Positions 33,901-48,900 of a stretch of DNA of 64,000 nt are shown here, in pieces. A program made the position numbers and the translations under genes. Source of the DNA: Numida meleagris (Eukaryota > Chordata > Aves > Galliformes > Numididae). Location of the stretch: positions 3,518,444 to 3,582,443 of the forward strand of contig NC_034411.1 of the NCBI RefSeq assembly GCF_002078875.1, given 5' to 3'. The stretch's first letter is position 1. Every line of letters starts with the position of its first letter. Below the pieces are notes generated by a model, which had not been told where the DNA came from, searched no databases, and saw only the letters and a list, made by a program, of their open reading frames with translations.

Positions 33901-36900
33901 TTAAGTGGGAAGCAGATGCTTTTACAGGGAGCTGAATGGAGTGTAAATACGGCCAAGTTAAAAGGCTTTGCGGGCATTTTTCTTTTGTCTTCATTACTTG
34001 AAGGGAATTCTTTTGTTTTTCTTCTGTGCCACAAAGCACAGACCTGATTCTTTAAAATCTACAAGCTTTTTACTCTTGTTATATATTTAATAAACGAGCC
34101 AGCCTTCAGCAACAGAGGCCAACATCTCAGAGATCATTCCAACTATTTTAACTTTATCTACACTTATCTGAGAAACTGGAGTGGCTTCAAGTCCAAAACC
34201 ACGTGGGGCTCATCAGGAAGTTCTTCCTTCCCGCATCCATCCCCTCCTCATTAATCCCATGTTTATTTGGGAGCCCATCATGGCAGCTTTTGAGTCTCAA
34301 CTTGCACTGCTGTTGTTCTGTGCCCGGAAATCAGGTATTTCAATGCGGAAAATGCATCCTGGGATTACAATGAAGTGACTAGATTCGCTTAAACAGAAAA
34401 GTAAATGTCGAACACGTGTGGGCAACACATACATATGTACGTATGTGTATGCACATTTTTTTCTATCCCTGTACAGGGAATGCATCTCAGGATTACTTGG
34501 CTCTTCAGTGCCCCACTTTCTCTGGAGATGGGCTTTCTCATTCCTTTTGCACGTACACAAAGAAAAAAAAGCCTCCAACAAAAACTGCTGTTAGTTTATA
34601 AATGCCCCTGTTAGAGCTTAAAAAGGACAAACACGCTGCTATTTGTAGAATGCTCTCCATATTTAGCGTACCAAACATAATTCTGTTTCTTCAAAAAGGA
34701 AAAAAAACCACTATCATTCATGATAAAAAGCTATTAAGCCACAGAGAAAGACAGATGATATAAGCATCGTGATAAATTTGCACCATGGCAAAACGTGTTA
34801 GCTTCTTAAATCAGTAACAGGCCGAAGGGTGGAAAAGATGCTGCCACGACCTTCGTGGGCTGCTTGCTCTGTGGGACAAAGCCCACAGACACACAGAAAA
34901 TCTAGTTTCTCTCCATAGCCACTTCCCAGCCATCTCAAAGACGGATCAATGAGCGCTACTTGCTCGTTCTTCCTGGGTGCCCAGGTACTGGGCAGTGTTA
35001 AAAGGCACAGGGCCTGCTTCACTTTAACTGCATGTGCAACTTAGTCTCTTGGTTGCTAATCATTTAGATATTCACACATGTACATATGTATAGATATACA
35101 CAGATGCACATGCGTATGTATGTATGCTCATATGTCTTTTCTCCTTCCTTTCCCTGTATGGGGATGTATTCAGGGACTATTTGCTTTTTCACTGCTCCCT
35201 AGCTTCCCAGTGCCTCATTTTCTGAGGAACTAGGATTTCTCTTCCAGACACAGAAAGAGTAAGATATGATAAAAAACAAACATCGCTTCAGCTATCAGAA
35301 TGGCAGCAGAGCAATGTCACACCCTATGGTGATCCCTTCACTCTGCCCACATTACGCATGCTGGAAGAAACCTGACTGATCCCACGACTTCCTCTTCAAG
35401 GAACTCAGGCAGAGAAAGACATGAGCACCACTACAGCCTTGGGGCAGCGGCTGGCAAGCTGCATGGAGGTAAAGGCTGTGAGCTGACAGCTGGCTGAACG
35501 TGAGCCAGCAGTGTGCCCAGGTGGCCAAGAAGGCCAACGGCACCCGGCTTGTGTCAGCGGGAGTGCGGCCAGCAGGAGCAGGAGGTGACCGTCCCTCCGC
35601 ACTGGCACTGGTGAGGCCGCACCTCGAGTGCTGCGCTCAGTGCTGGGCCCTCACTGCAAGAAAGGCACCGAGGCCCTGGAGCGTGTCCAGAGAAGGGCAG
35701 CAGAGCTGTGAGGGCTCTGGAGCACAAGTGTGATGGGGAGCGGCTGAGGGAGCTGGGGGTGTTCAGTGTGGAGAAGAGGAGGCTCAGGGGAGACCTCATC
35801 GCTCTCTGCAACGACCTGAAAGGAGGCTGTGTGAGGTGGGGTCGGCCTCTGCTCCCAGGGAACGAGAGGGGACGGCCTCACGTTGTGCCAGGGGAGGTTC
35901 AGGTTGGGTGTTAGGAACAATTCCTTCTGAGACAGAGCGGTGAGGCACTGGCAGAGGCTGCCCAGGGAGTGGTGGGGTCACCGTCCTCGGGGTGTTCCAG
36001 AGCTGAGGGGATGTGGCACTGAAGGACGTGGTCGGTGGGCACGGTGGGGGGAAGCTGGGATTGGGCTAGATGATCTTCGTGGTCTTCTCCAACCATAATA
36101 ATTCTGACTTACCAAACACACTGGAAAGCCTCAGGACACTTCAACACAGAGGCTTCCTGCACCCTCAAAACTGACCTGGCTTCCCAGTGCCTCCTTGCCC
36201 GAATCCAGTGGGCTGTGGAACACAGCGGCCAGCTCCTCAGTGAGCAGGTGGTCATGCTCCTCCAGGAAGGCAGTATGGCTGTTCAGTGAGGCCTGTAGTG
36301 TGGCCATATCCCACTGCTGGCCTGGCTTGGCCCTGGGGAGCTTATGGAGGACAGCTGCCTCACAGGCCTCCAGGTCTTCCTTCAGACTGCCATCCTGGCT
36401 ACAGGAGCTGCAAAATAAAGCAGGCAAGAAGTTTATGTAAAGCCCAGAGAGAAAGCCAGAATAGGTATGGCAGTCAAGTCCACCTGTAGGCCCTTCCTCA
36501 GTTCTCCCACAAAATCCTCCAACAACTAGGTCCTTATGGGAACCCTAGCTTAAGGAGTCTGAAATCTAATTTTAAGCAGAACTACAAAGCCCTTCCCAGC
36601 TTGTGCAATTAGGAGAACTGTGCCATGGAGTGACAGCCAGGGTAACCTGGTCCAGCTTTTGTTAACGTAAGGGGGTTTGATGACTTTTTTGCTCTTTTGC
36701 CTCAAATATATTATTTTTCCAGTTGTTACTCTGTACCCCAGCAAAGCATTATCAGCCACTAAGTGAATGCTCTCCCTCTTGGAAATAAGAATTTACTGCA
36801 TATGCAAAGAGCAGGGCTGCAAAAAGTGATAAATTTAGGAACAAGCAGCACCTTGTTGGCAGCACCTAGCATCAACTTCACTGTAAATCCTGATTTAGAG

Positions 36901-39900
36901 AAACAAACAAATGGAAAAAAGAAAAAAAAACATAACAAAGCAACCCACAGACTTCTTTGTTTTTTAAGACTGAAGTCTTTTCTACACATACTCCCTATTC
37001 CCAGCTGAGGAGCCAGGCAACTCTTGTATCCCCAGCCGTTTCTCTCCAGCTGTTGGGAAACCGAATATTTCAAAGTCAAACAGAATATGCCAAAAAATCA
37101 TGAATGCATCAGAAAAATGGTTAGTGAAACGATGCTGCAAATCACAAGGAGGTTTCAAATGGTTGCAAGCAGTAAGAGAGGGATCAGGATTTTGCCTTTT
37201 TTTTTTTTTCCCTCCATATGTACTATACTGAGCACATGAGCAAACAAGACTGGGAAAGGCTTCTTACATTGTCCTAAAACTTGTTCTTTTCCTTAGATGG
37301 CCAAACATCTTTTTTCTCCCTGCATTCCCTGCAGCATTTCCCCATCAGCTGCTCAGGACATGAGCACAGTGGAGCTGGATCCAACCTGATGCTGAGCTCT
37401 GCAGGACCCTTCCCAGCAGGGAAAAACCAAAGCCCTGAGAGCAGGAGTGCTCCACACTGGGACACAGCAGGACCTCAGAGAGGTTTTCTTGAATGTGCAC
37501 CTCCACAACGACCGAAGTGCAGACTTCAGCAGTGAAGCAAAGCAGACTAAGCCTTCTCAAGGGTATATCTGCCCGTGTTGTGCAGCAGTTTCCAACTCAG
37601 GCCTCCAGCAACCCCCAGGGAGCCCGGCTGCATGCCCAGGTTTTCATGCAGAAGCCGACAGCTACCAACTAAAAGCTCTTTGCACTATTTTTTAATTACA
37701 TTAAGATACAGCAGAAGTTTTGCTCTCTATTGGTCTGTTTGGCAACAGCCAACAATTAAGCGAGAGCTGCTCTGCATTGAGCGGAGTCTCCTAGACATTT
37801 GATCAGCTAAACAATACCAGGGAGATCGCATACACAGTTAAACAGTGCTTTTTCTTCCCCCCAAAGTCTTACAAAACCTGTATTTCAGAGGCCGGCTCAT
37901 TTCCTATTGTTTCCCTCCCCCTGGGTGGTCCTTCCAGGGTGCCACTCGAGAGGGATACAATAATAAAAAGGGAAGGGGAAGGAAGGGACACCAGCATAAA
38001 GAAAAACAAAATGTATGACAATCTGCAGCAGGCTACGGATCAGAGGTCAGCAAACAAGAGGTCCTTCTCTTTTACAGGTTGCTTCCTGGAAACAGTCTGA
38101 TTAAGCTGACAGCTTGAATTATGTGTTACATTTTGTAATGCACAATCCATCTGTGCTAAGTCCTCTTCAATGCAGCTGAAGCAGCACAGGCATAAGCTCT
38201 GCCTTTTTCCACCCCTTCAACACCGGCCTTAAAATAGTCATCATCTTTCCGCGTGCTAATTCCCAGAGACCCTTTCCCCCTCCATTTTTAAGCCCTGGAA
38301 TAAAGGGCAGGGTACCCTGAGGAATGCCAAAAGGACGGAGCCCACCGGAGGGGTGAGGCAAAGGGCAAGCGGCCCCGCAGGACCAGCATCCCATCGAGCT
38401 CTGTGGATGCAGTGCAGGGTGTGGAGATGCCCTGAGGCACAAATGGGCTTTGGCTCAGCCACCATTTTCATTAACTGCGATAGCAAAGTGGCATCGCCCC
38501 ACCAGGAGCTGGAGCCTCACAGCCTGCATGGAGTGACCTTTCCCTGCAGCATTGCCTCTCCTTGGTTAGCAACCTGACAGTGTTATCAGGATTAGCGCTT
38601 CTCCAGCTGCAAAAGGCAGGCTGAAACTCAGCTAAAAAAAAAAAAAAAACAACAGCAAAAAAACCACTTGCCCTGTGGTAAAATACAACATGCAAACACT
38701 TACCATGGGAAAAAAAAAAAGCCAGCTTCTTTTTCTTAAGCCTCAAAAAAGACCTTGTTACAATGATGTCTCTGAAGTAAGGCACTTTCTCCAAAAACCT
38801 GGGACTCCCTGATATGCAACACAGATTTTGCTTGTTATTGAGTGAGCTACAACATCAAAACTGCCTCCATAGCAGTATATATAAGTGAAGCCCACACTCT
38901 AATTGCTTGGAAACTTCTCAAGACTTCCAGCTCACGAATTACTTTGCAAGACTCAGGCACACACACTGAATTTCAAGTGCGTTAGAACGACGGACTTTAA
39001 AAGAACTTGTTAGCAACTCAGCAACAGAGAGGCTACGTATCGCTCCTTGGCATCTTGCATGCCTGCCATTTCTGTAACTTTATCTGCATTTCAGTTTTCC
39101 ATTGAAACAAATTTAAATTTGTATCTCTTCTGCAGATACACATAGCAGTGGAGATCACACTTTCATGGCCTTAAGAAAGTGAGGTATTCAGCTTAGCATG
39201 ATGTGAGAGGAGATACTCCCATTCTGGTTTTAGTCATGCTCCAGAGATAAAGCGAACAGTAAAACCTTTCTTATAATTTAGCTGGCTTCAGGAGCACTGC
39301 ACAGTATTTTTGTCAGCTCATGAACAGCTAGGCATCACTAGCATCCACAGGGAGAGAACAAAAGGTTAAATTACCACCGCTCAGCTACAACTTCTCCAGC
39401 AAAGACAAGTACTCTGTGCAACTTCCCTACAAAATGTTATGATTAACAGGTGTCATGCAAAAGAAAAACCGTGTGTAAGCTATTTAGATGTAAATTAGAT
39501 GATGTTTCCATAGCAAGCAGCCCAATGCAAACGTGAAATGATAAAGTTGCACAAGTGTATATTGGTGGCCATTAGGAACTGCTCAACTGGCATCTATTAA
39601 AATAGGGACTGACGCTGAAATCAGTACCTAACACAACGTGAACACAAATATAGGAAGAACCGAGGACATACCCATCAGGCACTGGGCTGCCCAAGGGCTC
39701 ATCCTCTGCTGCACAGCAGCTGGGTGGCTGCAAAGAGGAGTTCTCTGCTGGGTGGGTGCTGCTGCTGCTGCTGTCCTGGCTCGCTGCCCGCTGGGTGTTC
39801 AGGTTACGCTGGGGTCCTGCAAAAACAAGTAACAACAAAATGACTCCCAAAATATTAGCAGAATCAGTAAGTTGTGACGTATGGAATTAAGCCAGGATGA

Positions 39901-42900
39901 GCTACTTAGTGCGCTCTCCCACCTCACGGGTGGGAGTGAGCATCCCTCTGCTCTGGGATTGCATCAGGCTTTCCATGCCCCCTCCCAACATTCCATGTCC
40001 TTCTGCGCTTCCCTCGCAAGGGGGAGTTCAGGCAGACCCTGGCCATGCTCCCAAGCTTGGGTTTGCAACCAGAGCTCAGCACCAGCCAACACAAACCCTG
40101 CCATGTAAAAATCACTACCCCAAAATCATCTCCTACCTCCCCAAATTGCCTCAGGAGAAGCAATGAAACAGACAAGCCTGAAAAAGCTTTTTTAGGATAA
40201 GGCTTCAGGAAGGTTTCCCTATGCTGGGGGGAGTGGGTGGGGGACAGAGGGAGGTGAAATACACCTGGAGAGTCTTCCTTCTCACACATCTTCTAAATCT
40301 TGCAGAAGAAATGCATGCCTCAGTGGCTTTTAAATTCAGCACATTAGTTACCCTCTCTAAAAAAGAAGGGTATCGAGCTGAATTGTGCCCAATAATAATA
40401 CCTTTTCTTTAAATGACAAAAATTAAATGGACCAACTATTGCAGTAATAAATTAGCATTACCACAGAAATTTTCAGTTTTCCATAAAATTCCCCATGGGT
40501 TTGAATGAAACCCACATGTGTATTCACAGCTAACGGTATAGCACCCAGCACGTCTGCTCAGCTCAGACATGGGTTCCCTGAGGCCCCAGTTCTTGAGGGC
40601 TGTGACAAGTGGCAGCTTACTCCAGGACATTCTGTCCCCACACAAAGCCTGACAGCGGTGACATGGAAGCGTGTCAGATGAAAGAAAACAAGAGGAAAGA
40701 ACTTATTTGGGAATGGATAAGGAAATGGAAAAAAATAATTAAAAATATAATTAAGAGAAAAAATAAATCCACAGAAGATCACCTGGTGGAGACGCCAGCT
40801 ATTGACTATAAATTAAACCATGATCATTACAGGATAGAAGTCCCTTCATATTACAGTTGCCACTAGTTCCATTAGGAAAAGCTCAATTTTAGCATTTTCT
40901 ACGTAGCTTGGAAAACTTAAAAGCTGGAAATTGCTACATCAACTGGCAGGGCAGGAGAGGATATTTCTGCTAGGTCTTAAAGGAAAAAAAAACAAACCCA
41001 CAAAAGGAAGAAACAGTTACTTAGAGACAAATCTTTGACACTGTGATTTCCAGAACGAGTCTGTTAGATTACTTCAAAGTAAAGCAGGAGAGAACGCATT
41101 TTGCCATGATGGCAAAAGAAAAGGTGAGACGGTGGGAAGCAGCCTTTAAGTGCACCCTTCTGTTCCCCTACATGTGCATCCCAGCTGGAGAACAAGCATC
41201 ACATCCCTCAGGAAAGCTGGGAGCAAGTCAGAACAAGTAATAGTTAATCCAGTCTCCTATGCGGAAGTGCTGATTCTCGGTCTACGTTTCCAAATCCCAT
41301 TTTCAGAAGTGAACTATTCTGAATAAGTATTTGAAGAAGGAAATCAATCCAAAATAGAAGTTGCCTATTCTGCCAGCAAAGCAAGTTGACATTAAACCTC
41401 TTAAAAACAGGCTCAAACAACTTCAAGACAACTGCAGGCACAGCAGTGAAGAGATCTTCACTTTCCTTAAGCTCTCAAGTTAGACTTGGCCAAGCCTCAC
41501 ATCAACTAGAAGAGCAGCATGCCCTGGAAGAATGAGGGACGAAGCTTTATTTCACAGAAGAATCATCCAGTACGGCAGACAGCACTCAGCAGGACCTCTC
41601 TCAAATTTGGGGTCTATCTTAAGCAGGCTGCCAGGACAAGGCAGCCTCGTAAGAGGCACTACAGAAGGACTGGCACCAGTGCAAAAGGCCCAAGTTCAGC
41701 TGCTCGCTCCTAGTTTTTGCTTTGCACATCCCCATCCTCCTCCTCCTCCTCTTCCGCGCTTTAGTCTGCTCAGGCTGAAAAGCAAAAAGAAGCTCAGACC
41801 CTGAGGATGGAGCAGGGGATACTCAGCAGGCACCCTGCTGTCAGGGGTGAGCAAAGAGCAGGAGCGTCAAAATACCCCAGCTGAGGAATGAAAATCCAGC
41901 AGCCTTCATCCCTGGTGAGCCTTTGACGAAAAGCCTAGGAGGAAACAACCACGAAAAAAAAGGAGAAAAAGAACAACAAAAGAAGAAATAAATGAGAGTT
42001 CTACTGTGCTTCAACCAAAGTATAAGAGTTGCAGGAAAAAACCCAGCAGCTGTGTGCATGTATGTGTTTGGGATGCATGTGCTGCAGCACAGTGGGGCAG
42101 AGGTTCCACATACCAGAGATGCTGGGCTCAGGGATAGGTGCCAAGAGGACAGGCTGCTCACAGACTTCTTTTGCACTTGCTACCAGGTGCTTGTGGGTCA
42201 CCTCCTCCTCCACTGATGTGCCACTTGCTAAGTCTGCGGTCCGGCTCTGCACACTTCCTCCATCAGGTAATGCTAAGCAGAGTTCAGTGGGATTTTTGTG
42301 TTCTGTAACATTCAGAAGACTGCTGTGCAAGCTGCTGTCTTTGATGGGCATCTTCTCCCCCATGGGGACATCTGACTTGCCATCTCGTTCATCAGGCTTA
42401 TCAGCACGCTGTATGTCACTGCCAGCTCGTGCGAGATGCCCGTCTGCCTCGTCACCCTGCAAGGTTGTCAGCCTGCCAGAGCGGGCAGCGGGCTGGTCCT
42501 GCTGCATACTGCAGGCAGACGTGCAGTGGCTCATGAAGAATGGCACTGGCTGATGCAAGCTTCTGGACACAGCTGTCTTGGCATGAATTCCTGCCTGCCT
42601 CGCAGCCTGAGGCACCTGGAAGACACAGGTGCAAGATGGTTAAAGAATCAAACAGGTAGCATGCTGCACATGAAGCTTCTTGAGGATTGTGTGCTAGTTT
42701 CTGAAGGGAAACGCTGCACGCAGCTTCAGCTTTTTCTATAGTATTAGTCTGCTTCATAGAAAACACATTCTTTTGTCCACTTGCTCTAAAGAAAATGGAA
42801 ATAGTGAAAGTTCTTTCTGCAAAAAGCTACAGCCCAATTTGCCAGCTGTTCCTGCTAGAGATCAGCTAAGGTGGAGCCCAATACATCCGGTACAGGTTAC

Positions 42901-45900
42901 CCCATCACATCTGAAACTAAGAACAACTCATTGAAAGTATCTGCCAAAAAAATAATCCTTCAATATGGCCAATACTACCATTAGTTGATGAGCGTCATCT
43001 CCCACACTGCAGGAATAGTGTCAGCTGCCAGCAAGTTGGCACTTCATTACAAAATGACACCCTTCTGTTGGACCAGCTGCAGAGCTGCTGCTGGAATCCC
43101 ATATCCCACCTCTGACACTACTCCTAGCCCTTTGTCATCCTGCAGGGCCGGTCACTGAGTGCAGCCATGGCCACCAAGAGCCACTCTCCTTGGCCAACCC
43201 AAGCTCCACCACTCAGTATGCCGCAGAATTTGACTTTGTTTTCCACTTGTGTCTTGCCCAGCAATGCTACAGGCGGTGGGACCTCTCTCTACGGAGGAGC
43301 ACTCTGCTCTGACCAGCATCAGCAAGAGAAGTTCTTGGGCATGCAGCATGGCAGAGATGGGTCTTCTTAAGAAGGTGACAGGATAAGGAGGGGTCCCCAG
43401 AGAATCTGAAGTCTCCATCTGCCATCACTTGTCTATATATCCAGCTCTGCTCACTGCATGTTAACATAGCAGGGAAAACTGAGGCAAAAAAACAAAACAA
43501 CCCACAACCAGACAACTTGATTCACTGCCTTCTTTGCCTTCTGTTCTTTCCTCCAGCTAACCCACACCAAACAGGAAGAACAACTGAGCTAACATGTAGA
43601 TGGAATCGTATTTCCCACAAGACAACTTTGGGCACCACGTAGAAACATTTCAAACGACACCTTCACCCAAGAACTCTGCTGAACTTGCAGAAAAATCGTT
43701 CCAACACTATAAACACTCCACTTCCACATTCCTGTGTCTTAACGCTTGCTTTTTTTTACTCTTTGAAGGCTTACTCAACCAGAAAAAAAAAAACTTAGAA
43801 AGAATTGCTACCACTACCAGAAGGTCACTGCCAGTTTATGCAAAGCCAAAATTAGCTACCACAATGCCATTGTTAACACTAAGCACAGGTTGCTTTTCAG
43901 CTCCAAATCACGGCAGGGCAATTTGCAGTCACCTCCACACCCCTCTCCTCTCTCTTGTTGGCTGACCTCCTCCTACCACACAAAGTCAGCTGCCAAGCCC
44001 AGCTTAAAGGAAACAAAAGCATCTTGTCTAGTGTGCGTCCGTTTCATTAAAAAGATCAAATTCCACCTAACAAGAAGCAGAACAAAAAGCCATGAAGTTA
44101 TTTTAAGAAGTAAAGGTTTGCTACTGAGATCAAGTTCACAGCTTATTCTATCACCACTGCTCTTGGATTCCTCCTAATTACTTCAGGGGGCTTGGACTTG
44201 CTGCTTTGAAACACATCTAGCAGGTATTGTGTGGATTTAGCAGCTCCTGAGTTTAGTGTTCCAAAACAAATGCAATTCAATCAGGTACAAGTGCTTTACA
44301 GAGCTTTAGCAGAAGTACATCTCCAGCAGGCTCCTTCTTGTTTACAGGAAAAAAAAACAACTCTTCACTGCCTTTGTGTCCTTGGAGCAACTGTATAACA
44401 GATAAAGCTGGCCTAGGTACAGCTTTTACCACCAAAAGCAAAACGTGTAGATGACCTACCTAAAACAGTGAACAAAACTATCCGTTTCGTGTCACTCCAG
44501 CTAGGAGCTAAATGAAATCTCTCACAAAGCACACTTATAGTCCTCTTTTTGACTGTGGAGAGGAGGGAACAGGCAGGCTCCCCACTTGTTCCTCCACTAA
44601 CAGCCTTTTTTATTATTATTAAAGTACTTTGAAGAGAATAAAGATGATTAAAAAACCCCTCCCATCAGTACGTGTAAGAAGGTAGTGCTTCTGCCTGGCA
44701 GTGACTACCTAAGCAAGCAAAGTGAAGCTGAGCTAGAAGCCTGCCTCTTCCAGAGTCTAAGCACTGCTCTCATCTGGTTGCACCCCTGCCCTAGAGAAGG
44801 ATGCTCAGCCACTCGGGTATTCCTGGGAGGGGTCCTATGCCCAACACCCAAAGGACACGGCATTCCCAAGATGCACAGGACCAACAATTTCAAGAAAACA
44901 TTTGAAATTTGAAATTGGACTTCTCTGCACAAGGATTTCAGAACCCCAAATTATACCCATCTTTCAGCCAAGGACCTCCCCCAATACAGGACCTCTCCTA
45001 GAATATGTAACATAGGGCTGCCATTACACGGGGCTTCAAAATACAGGTGCTCAAGTCCTTTTCAAGGAGAACTGAGGTTTTCTGTATGACCACTGTTTGG
45101 GTATACAATTTCTGAGCTTAAAAATCCCCCCCAAAAATTAGAATCCAGAAGCATGTATACCCAACAACTCAGAGAAGTACAAGCTATTCACACTGGTGCT
45201 TTAGGGGCACAGAGGTCCTGACCTTCTCTAGAAAATTGGTTCTATTATTGCCCATATCGGTCTCTAACGCACCCGACACATGCTGCACAGAGACTTTGAG
45301 CATCATCACCTTCTCATGAGTTGAGCTATCTACTTGAAGTTACCTTCACACTTAAGAATGGAGATAAGAAGCGGAGAGGGAAGAAAGAGTTCACAAACAA
45401 GATTCTTGTAATTCAATGTATGTATTTGGGTACGTACCAAGTTCTTGTACTGTCCAAAATACTTTCAAAATCTAAGTTGCACTGTCATCCTTTGATGTTC
45501 TAGCATCGACGTGAAAACGACTTTTCTATAGGTTAGAAATTGGATCTCCTGTACCAATCACTTTTAATTGTAGAATCCAGTATTCCAAACTAAACTCACC
45601 TTTTCACTTGTCTGAATTACAAACCTAATTCACAAACTGCTGGAGGCCTGCCTATATAGGTCAAGGTTGCTCGGGTTCATTGCTTTGTATATTACAGTTT
45701 AAAGAATGCTCTAAATTCAAGGTTTTTAACTTTTTAATCTATGGGGAAAACTTCCTATAAACTCAGATTAACGACTGCTAATGCACTGAAGAAAGAAAAC
45801 CAAAAACCTTCCTCCTACTATAAAAACAAAATAGTGTGGCCTCTGTTTCTTTTCTGATAAGAGTCTTAAATACCAAACATTTAACTGCATAATAACATTT

Positions 45901-48900
45901 ACTGGCAGCCAGGCAGCCTGCTTAGCAGATATATAAAGCAGGTAAAAGGAGAAAAAGTTAATTTCTTGGCTGAATGATTCCATCGGTAGCTATAGGGCAA
46001 ACTAGAAAGTCTTTTAGTAAAGTAGCAGTTGATTCTTCTATCAATCTGCAGCACACATACTCTTCCAAGGAATGCATTAAATATGAAAATCATATCCCGT
46101 TATCATCTGTTTCCAGCTTTCAGCCCAGTAAGCTTTTCTTAATGAATGCTGTAGCCTAAGGGACAAGCATGCTGTTGGCTTTTCTGAATAATGGAGTGAT
46201 GCTACCATTTTTGCTTATTACAATATCGACTAGCTGAGGGGGTTTCACACATAGTCACAAGTGACTACTCTTGCCAGCATGCTCCAAGTTATTACAAGAT
46301 GTTTTTAGACATTTCATCTAAAAGAGCTTTGCTGCTTTTAGTGAAGAAAACAGCTATGGTCTTGAACTGTATCATTTATATGGAGATAGAAGGAGGGATT
46401 AGAAGCCTGCATTACTGCAGATATATAGCAGAATATATTTAAGTATTCCTTGTCAGTCTTTTTGTCTGTTACTTAGATAGGCAATCTCTTTTTGCTTCTT
46501 CTGAGAAAAGGTCAAAACACAAAATTATAAATACACCATGAGAATCAATAGCTGCATTTTTTAAATTACTGTTCATTAAGAACATTTCCTGCTTGGTCAA
46601 TACCTTTTTCACATTATTCAGCACAGAAATCACAAAAACCAACACAAAGACAACTATAAACGCTTAGAGTTCTCCTTCCTTTTTAATTCTAGCTCTTTGA
46701 TTGAAATAATTGCACTTTTTACCCAGGTCCTCTACTTCACTTGGGCTCTAAACAATATTTCACACTACAGCTGACAACACAAAATCCCCACGTAAAGACT
46801 GCTTAGCAGCGTCTGCCTCTTAACACAGTCGCTCAGTGGAAAGAACATCACAGGAATAAGACACATTTTTATCCCCCCCTGCCCCCACCACATTACCTGC
46901 TTGTTGTATGCTTCTTCCTTGTCACCCCGTGCCGACAAGTCACCCTCTTGAAACGATAGCCCACTTTTAATTTCTCTTCCATACCATACCTAAATGGGAA
47001 CAAATCCATGACATTAACTTGAAGGCCAAAAGAACAAACCATAAATGAGCAAATATCACTTTGCTAATTGCGTACTTGTAGATGTTTCCTTTTTCACTTG
47101 GTCTTTGTTTAAAAAGCTAGAGACACCATTTTCCCTGAATTTTTTCACTCCCCTGAACAAATGACATGGCTTATAAATAAATAACTAACTGCTGGAGATA
47201 GCATACAACTATTCACTCATCTAGAAGTCTACAAAATAGTAATACCTTGTTGACTCAAATGTTACAAAGCCAAGTTCTGATTGAGTACATCAAAATATTT
47301 CTGCCTTATCAAGATGACTCCACTGCTTTGGAATTAAGTGAAATTCAGAATGCGTGTTGTGTACATCATCTTGCAACTCATGGAGCTATTTTAAGGAAAA
47401 ATATATGGCAGATGTTATGAAGAGCAACCCAGCATGAAAGGCAACTTGCTCTAGTGTTACTAACAAACAACTGCACAAAACGTCCTCACCTCCACTACAT
47501 TGTTTAATTGACCACATGTAATGCCTTCATAGTAAGACTACTGCTTAAAAGCCAGGCACATGCAGCACCTATAATTAATCCTGTTTGTTTGTAATTGTAA
47601 ACACCAATAACAAGTTACACTGGTACTGAATGAAAGCACTTCAGTGCCTATTCTGCATCAGGTAATATGCATGAAGATAAATCTTTAGAACAATTAACTT
47701 AGCCAGCCCTGCACTTCATTCCAACTGTGCACTCAGCAAGCCTTACTTTCCAGGTAATAGGGGCTGCTCATAAAACCGAAAACACTAACTTTTAAGAAAC
47801 AGAAATTAATCACAAAAGAACTAAAGATGCTCAAAAGAGACTCAAATATAACGACTGGATTTTCCTGAAAGATTACGTGATTTTACACAGACTCCCAAAA
47901 ATTACTGAACCAACTGCAGACACACAAATGGGAAAAAGTAGTCACCAAATCTCTTAAAACCAAGTTGTTTTTTTTTCCCAGCTACAGTACATAATAAATT
48001 GTGGAAATAGTCATGGTAAAGCAATCATAAAGAGCATTCTCTAACACCAAAAAAAAAGGTAATTTCTGTCAGTGCACTTCCATAATAGATTAAATGATTA
48101 CATGCTTCATAATTCTTAAATAATCCACAACGAGAGGGCTTTTCATAACTGCGACATAGAAGGTATGTAATCTGTGCTTTGTCCAATATCTCAGGAAAAA
48201 AATAAGTCTAAGCCAGAAAAAAATAAAATAGATGGCACAGAAACATCAAAATGGAAGCAATGAATGAAAACACGGCATGTAGGCCAGCCCAGGGCACAAC
48301 TGGGACTCATACCAACGCATTACAACAACCTACTGCAGAGGGAAAGGCAAACTACCATGCATTAGGGCTGCTCAAGAAGGAGAAAAATAGAAAGGAAAGA
48401 AAATCTAGCATCAAGATATCCCCAGCCTCAGCAAAAAGCAGCACAGAGGACTCACATGCCCACATCAGGAATGGGCTCTGAACTATACATTTCTAAGCTG
48501 AAGCTAGGAAAAGTTGTTCTGCAAACGTCACCGTACCCAACAGGCTTAAAAAGAAAGTTAGCAGGCACTGGCTGGGATGTAGCAGCGCAAGGAAGTTATG
48601 AGTGTGGTACGCAGCCATGGGATGTGGCTGCCTGACTGGTTTAGGAGTGGAAATCAATCAGCACCACGGGACAGAGCTACATCTTCAGGGAGCTTCCTTA
48701 CTTCCAGCAGCAAGGAGGGCAGCTATCACAGCCCCAGGTCACCTGTTCTGTACACTGAAGTCAATGATGACACAAAAGCAACCTTTTGAACCAGAAACCT
48801 AAGTGCAAACCCATTGGTGTTTTAAAGGTGTGTTAATCAGCACAAAAAGTTCTCATCACCCCTTCTCTAAAGGCATTCCAGAAGAAGCATCAAAAATTAT

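Larger units (their letters stand above)
33353..36175 (-). other. KIZ intron with CR1 and a diverged direct-repeat pair
   Basis: 2.8 kb holding the CR1 at 35475-36103 and two related segments at about 34420-34565 and 35085-35260. Nothing coding was recognised. Confidence 0.75.

Noticed and set aside
35352..36096. Overlapping open frames on both strands
   Set aside because: All fall within the CR1 copy; only the short plus-strand piece corresponds to CR1 protein.
47300..47400. Possible missing KIZ exon (minus-strand frame with [12 protein letters not shown])
   Set aside because: No suitable donor before the stop codon and no clear similarity to human KIZ.
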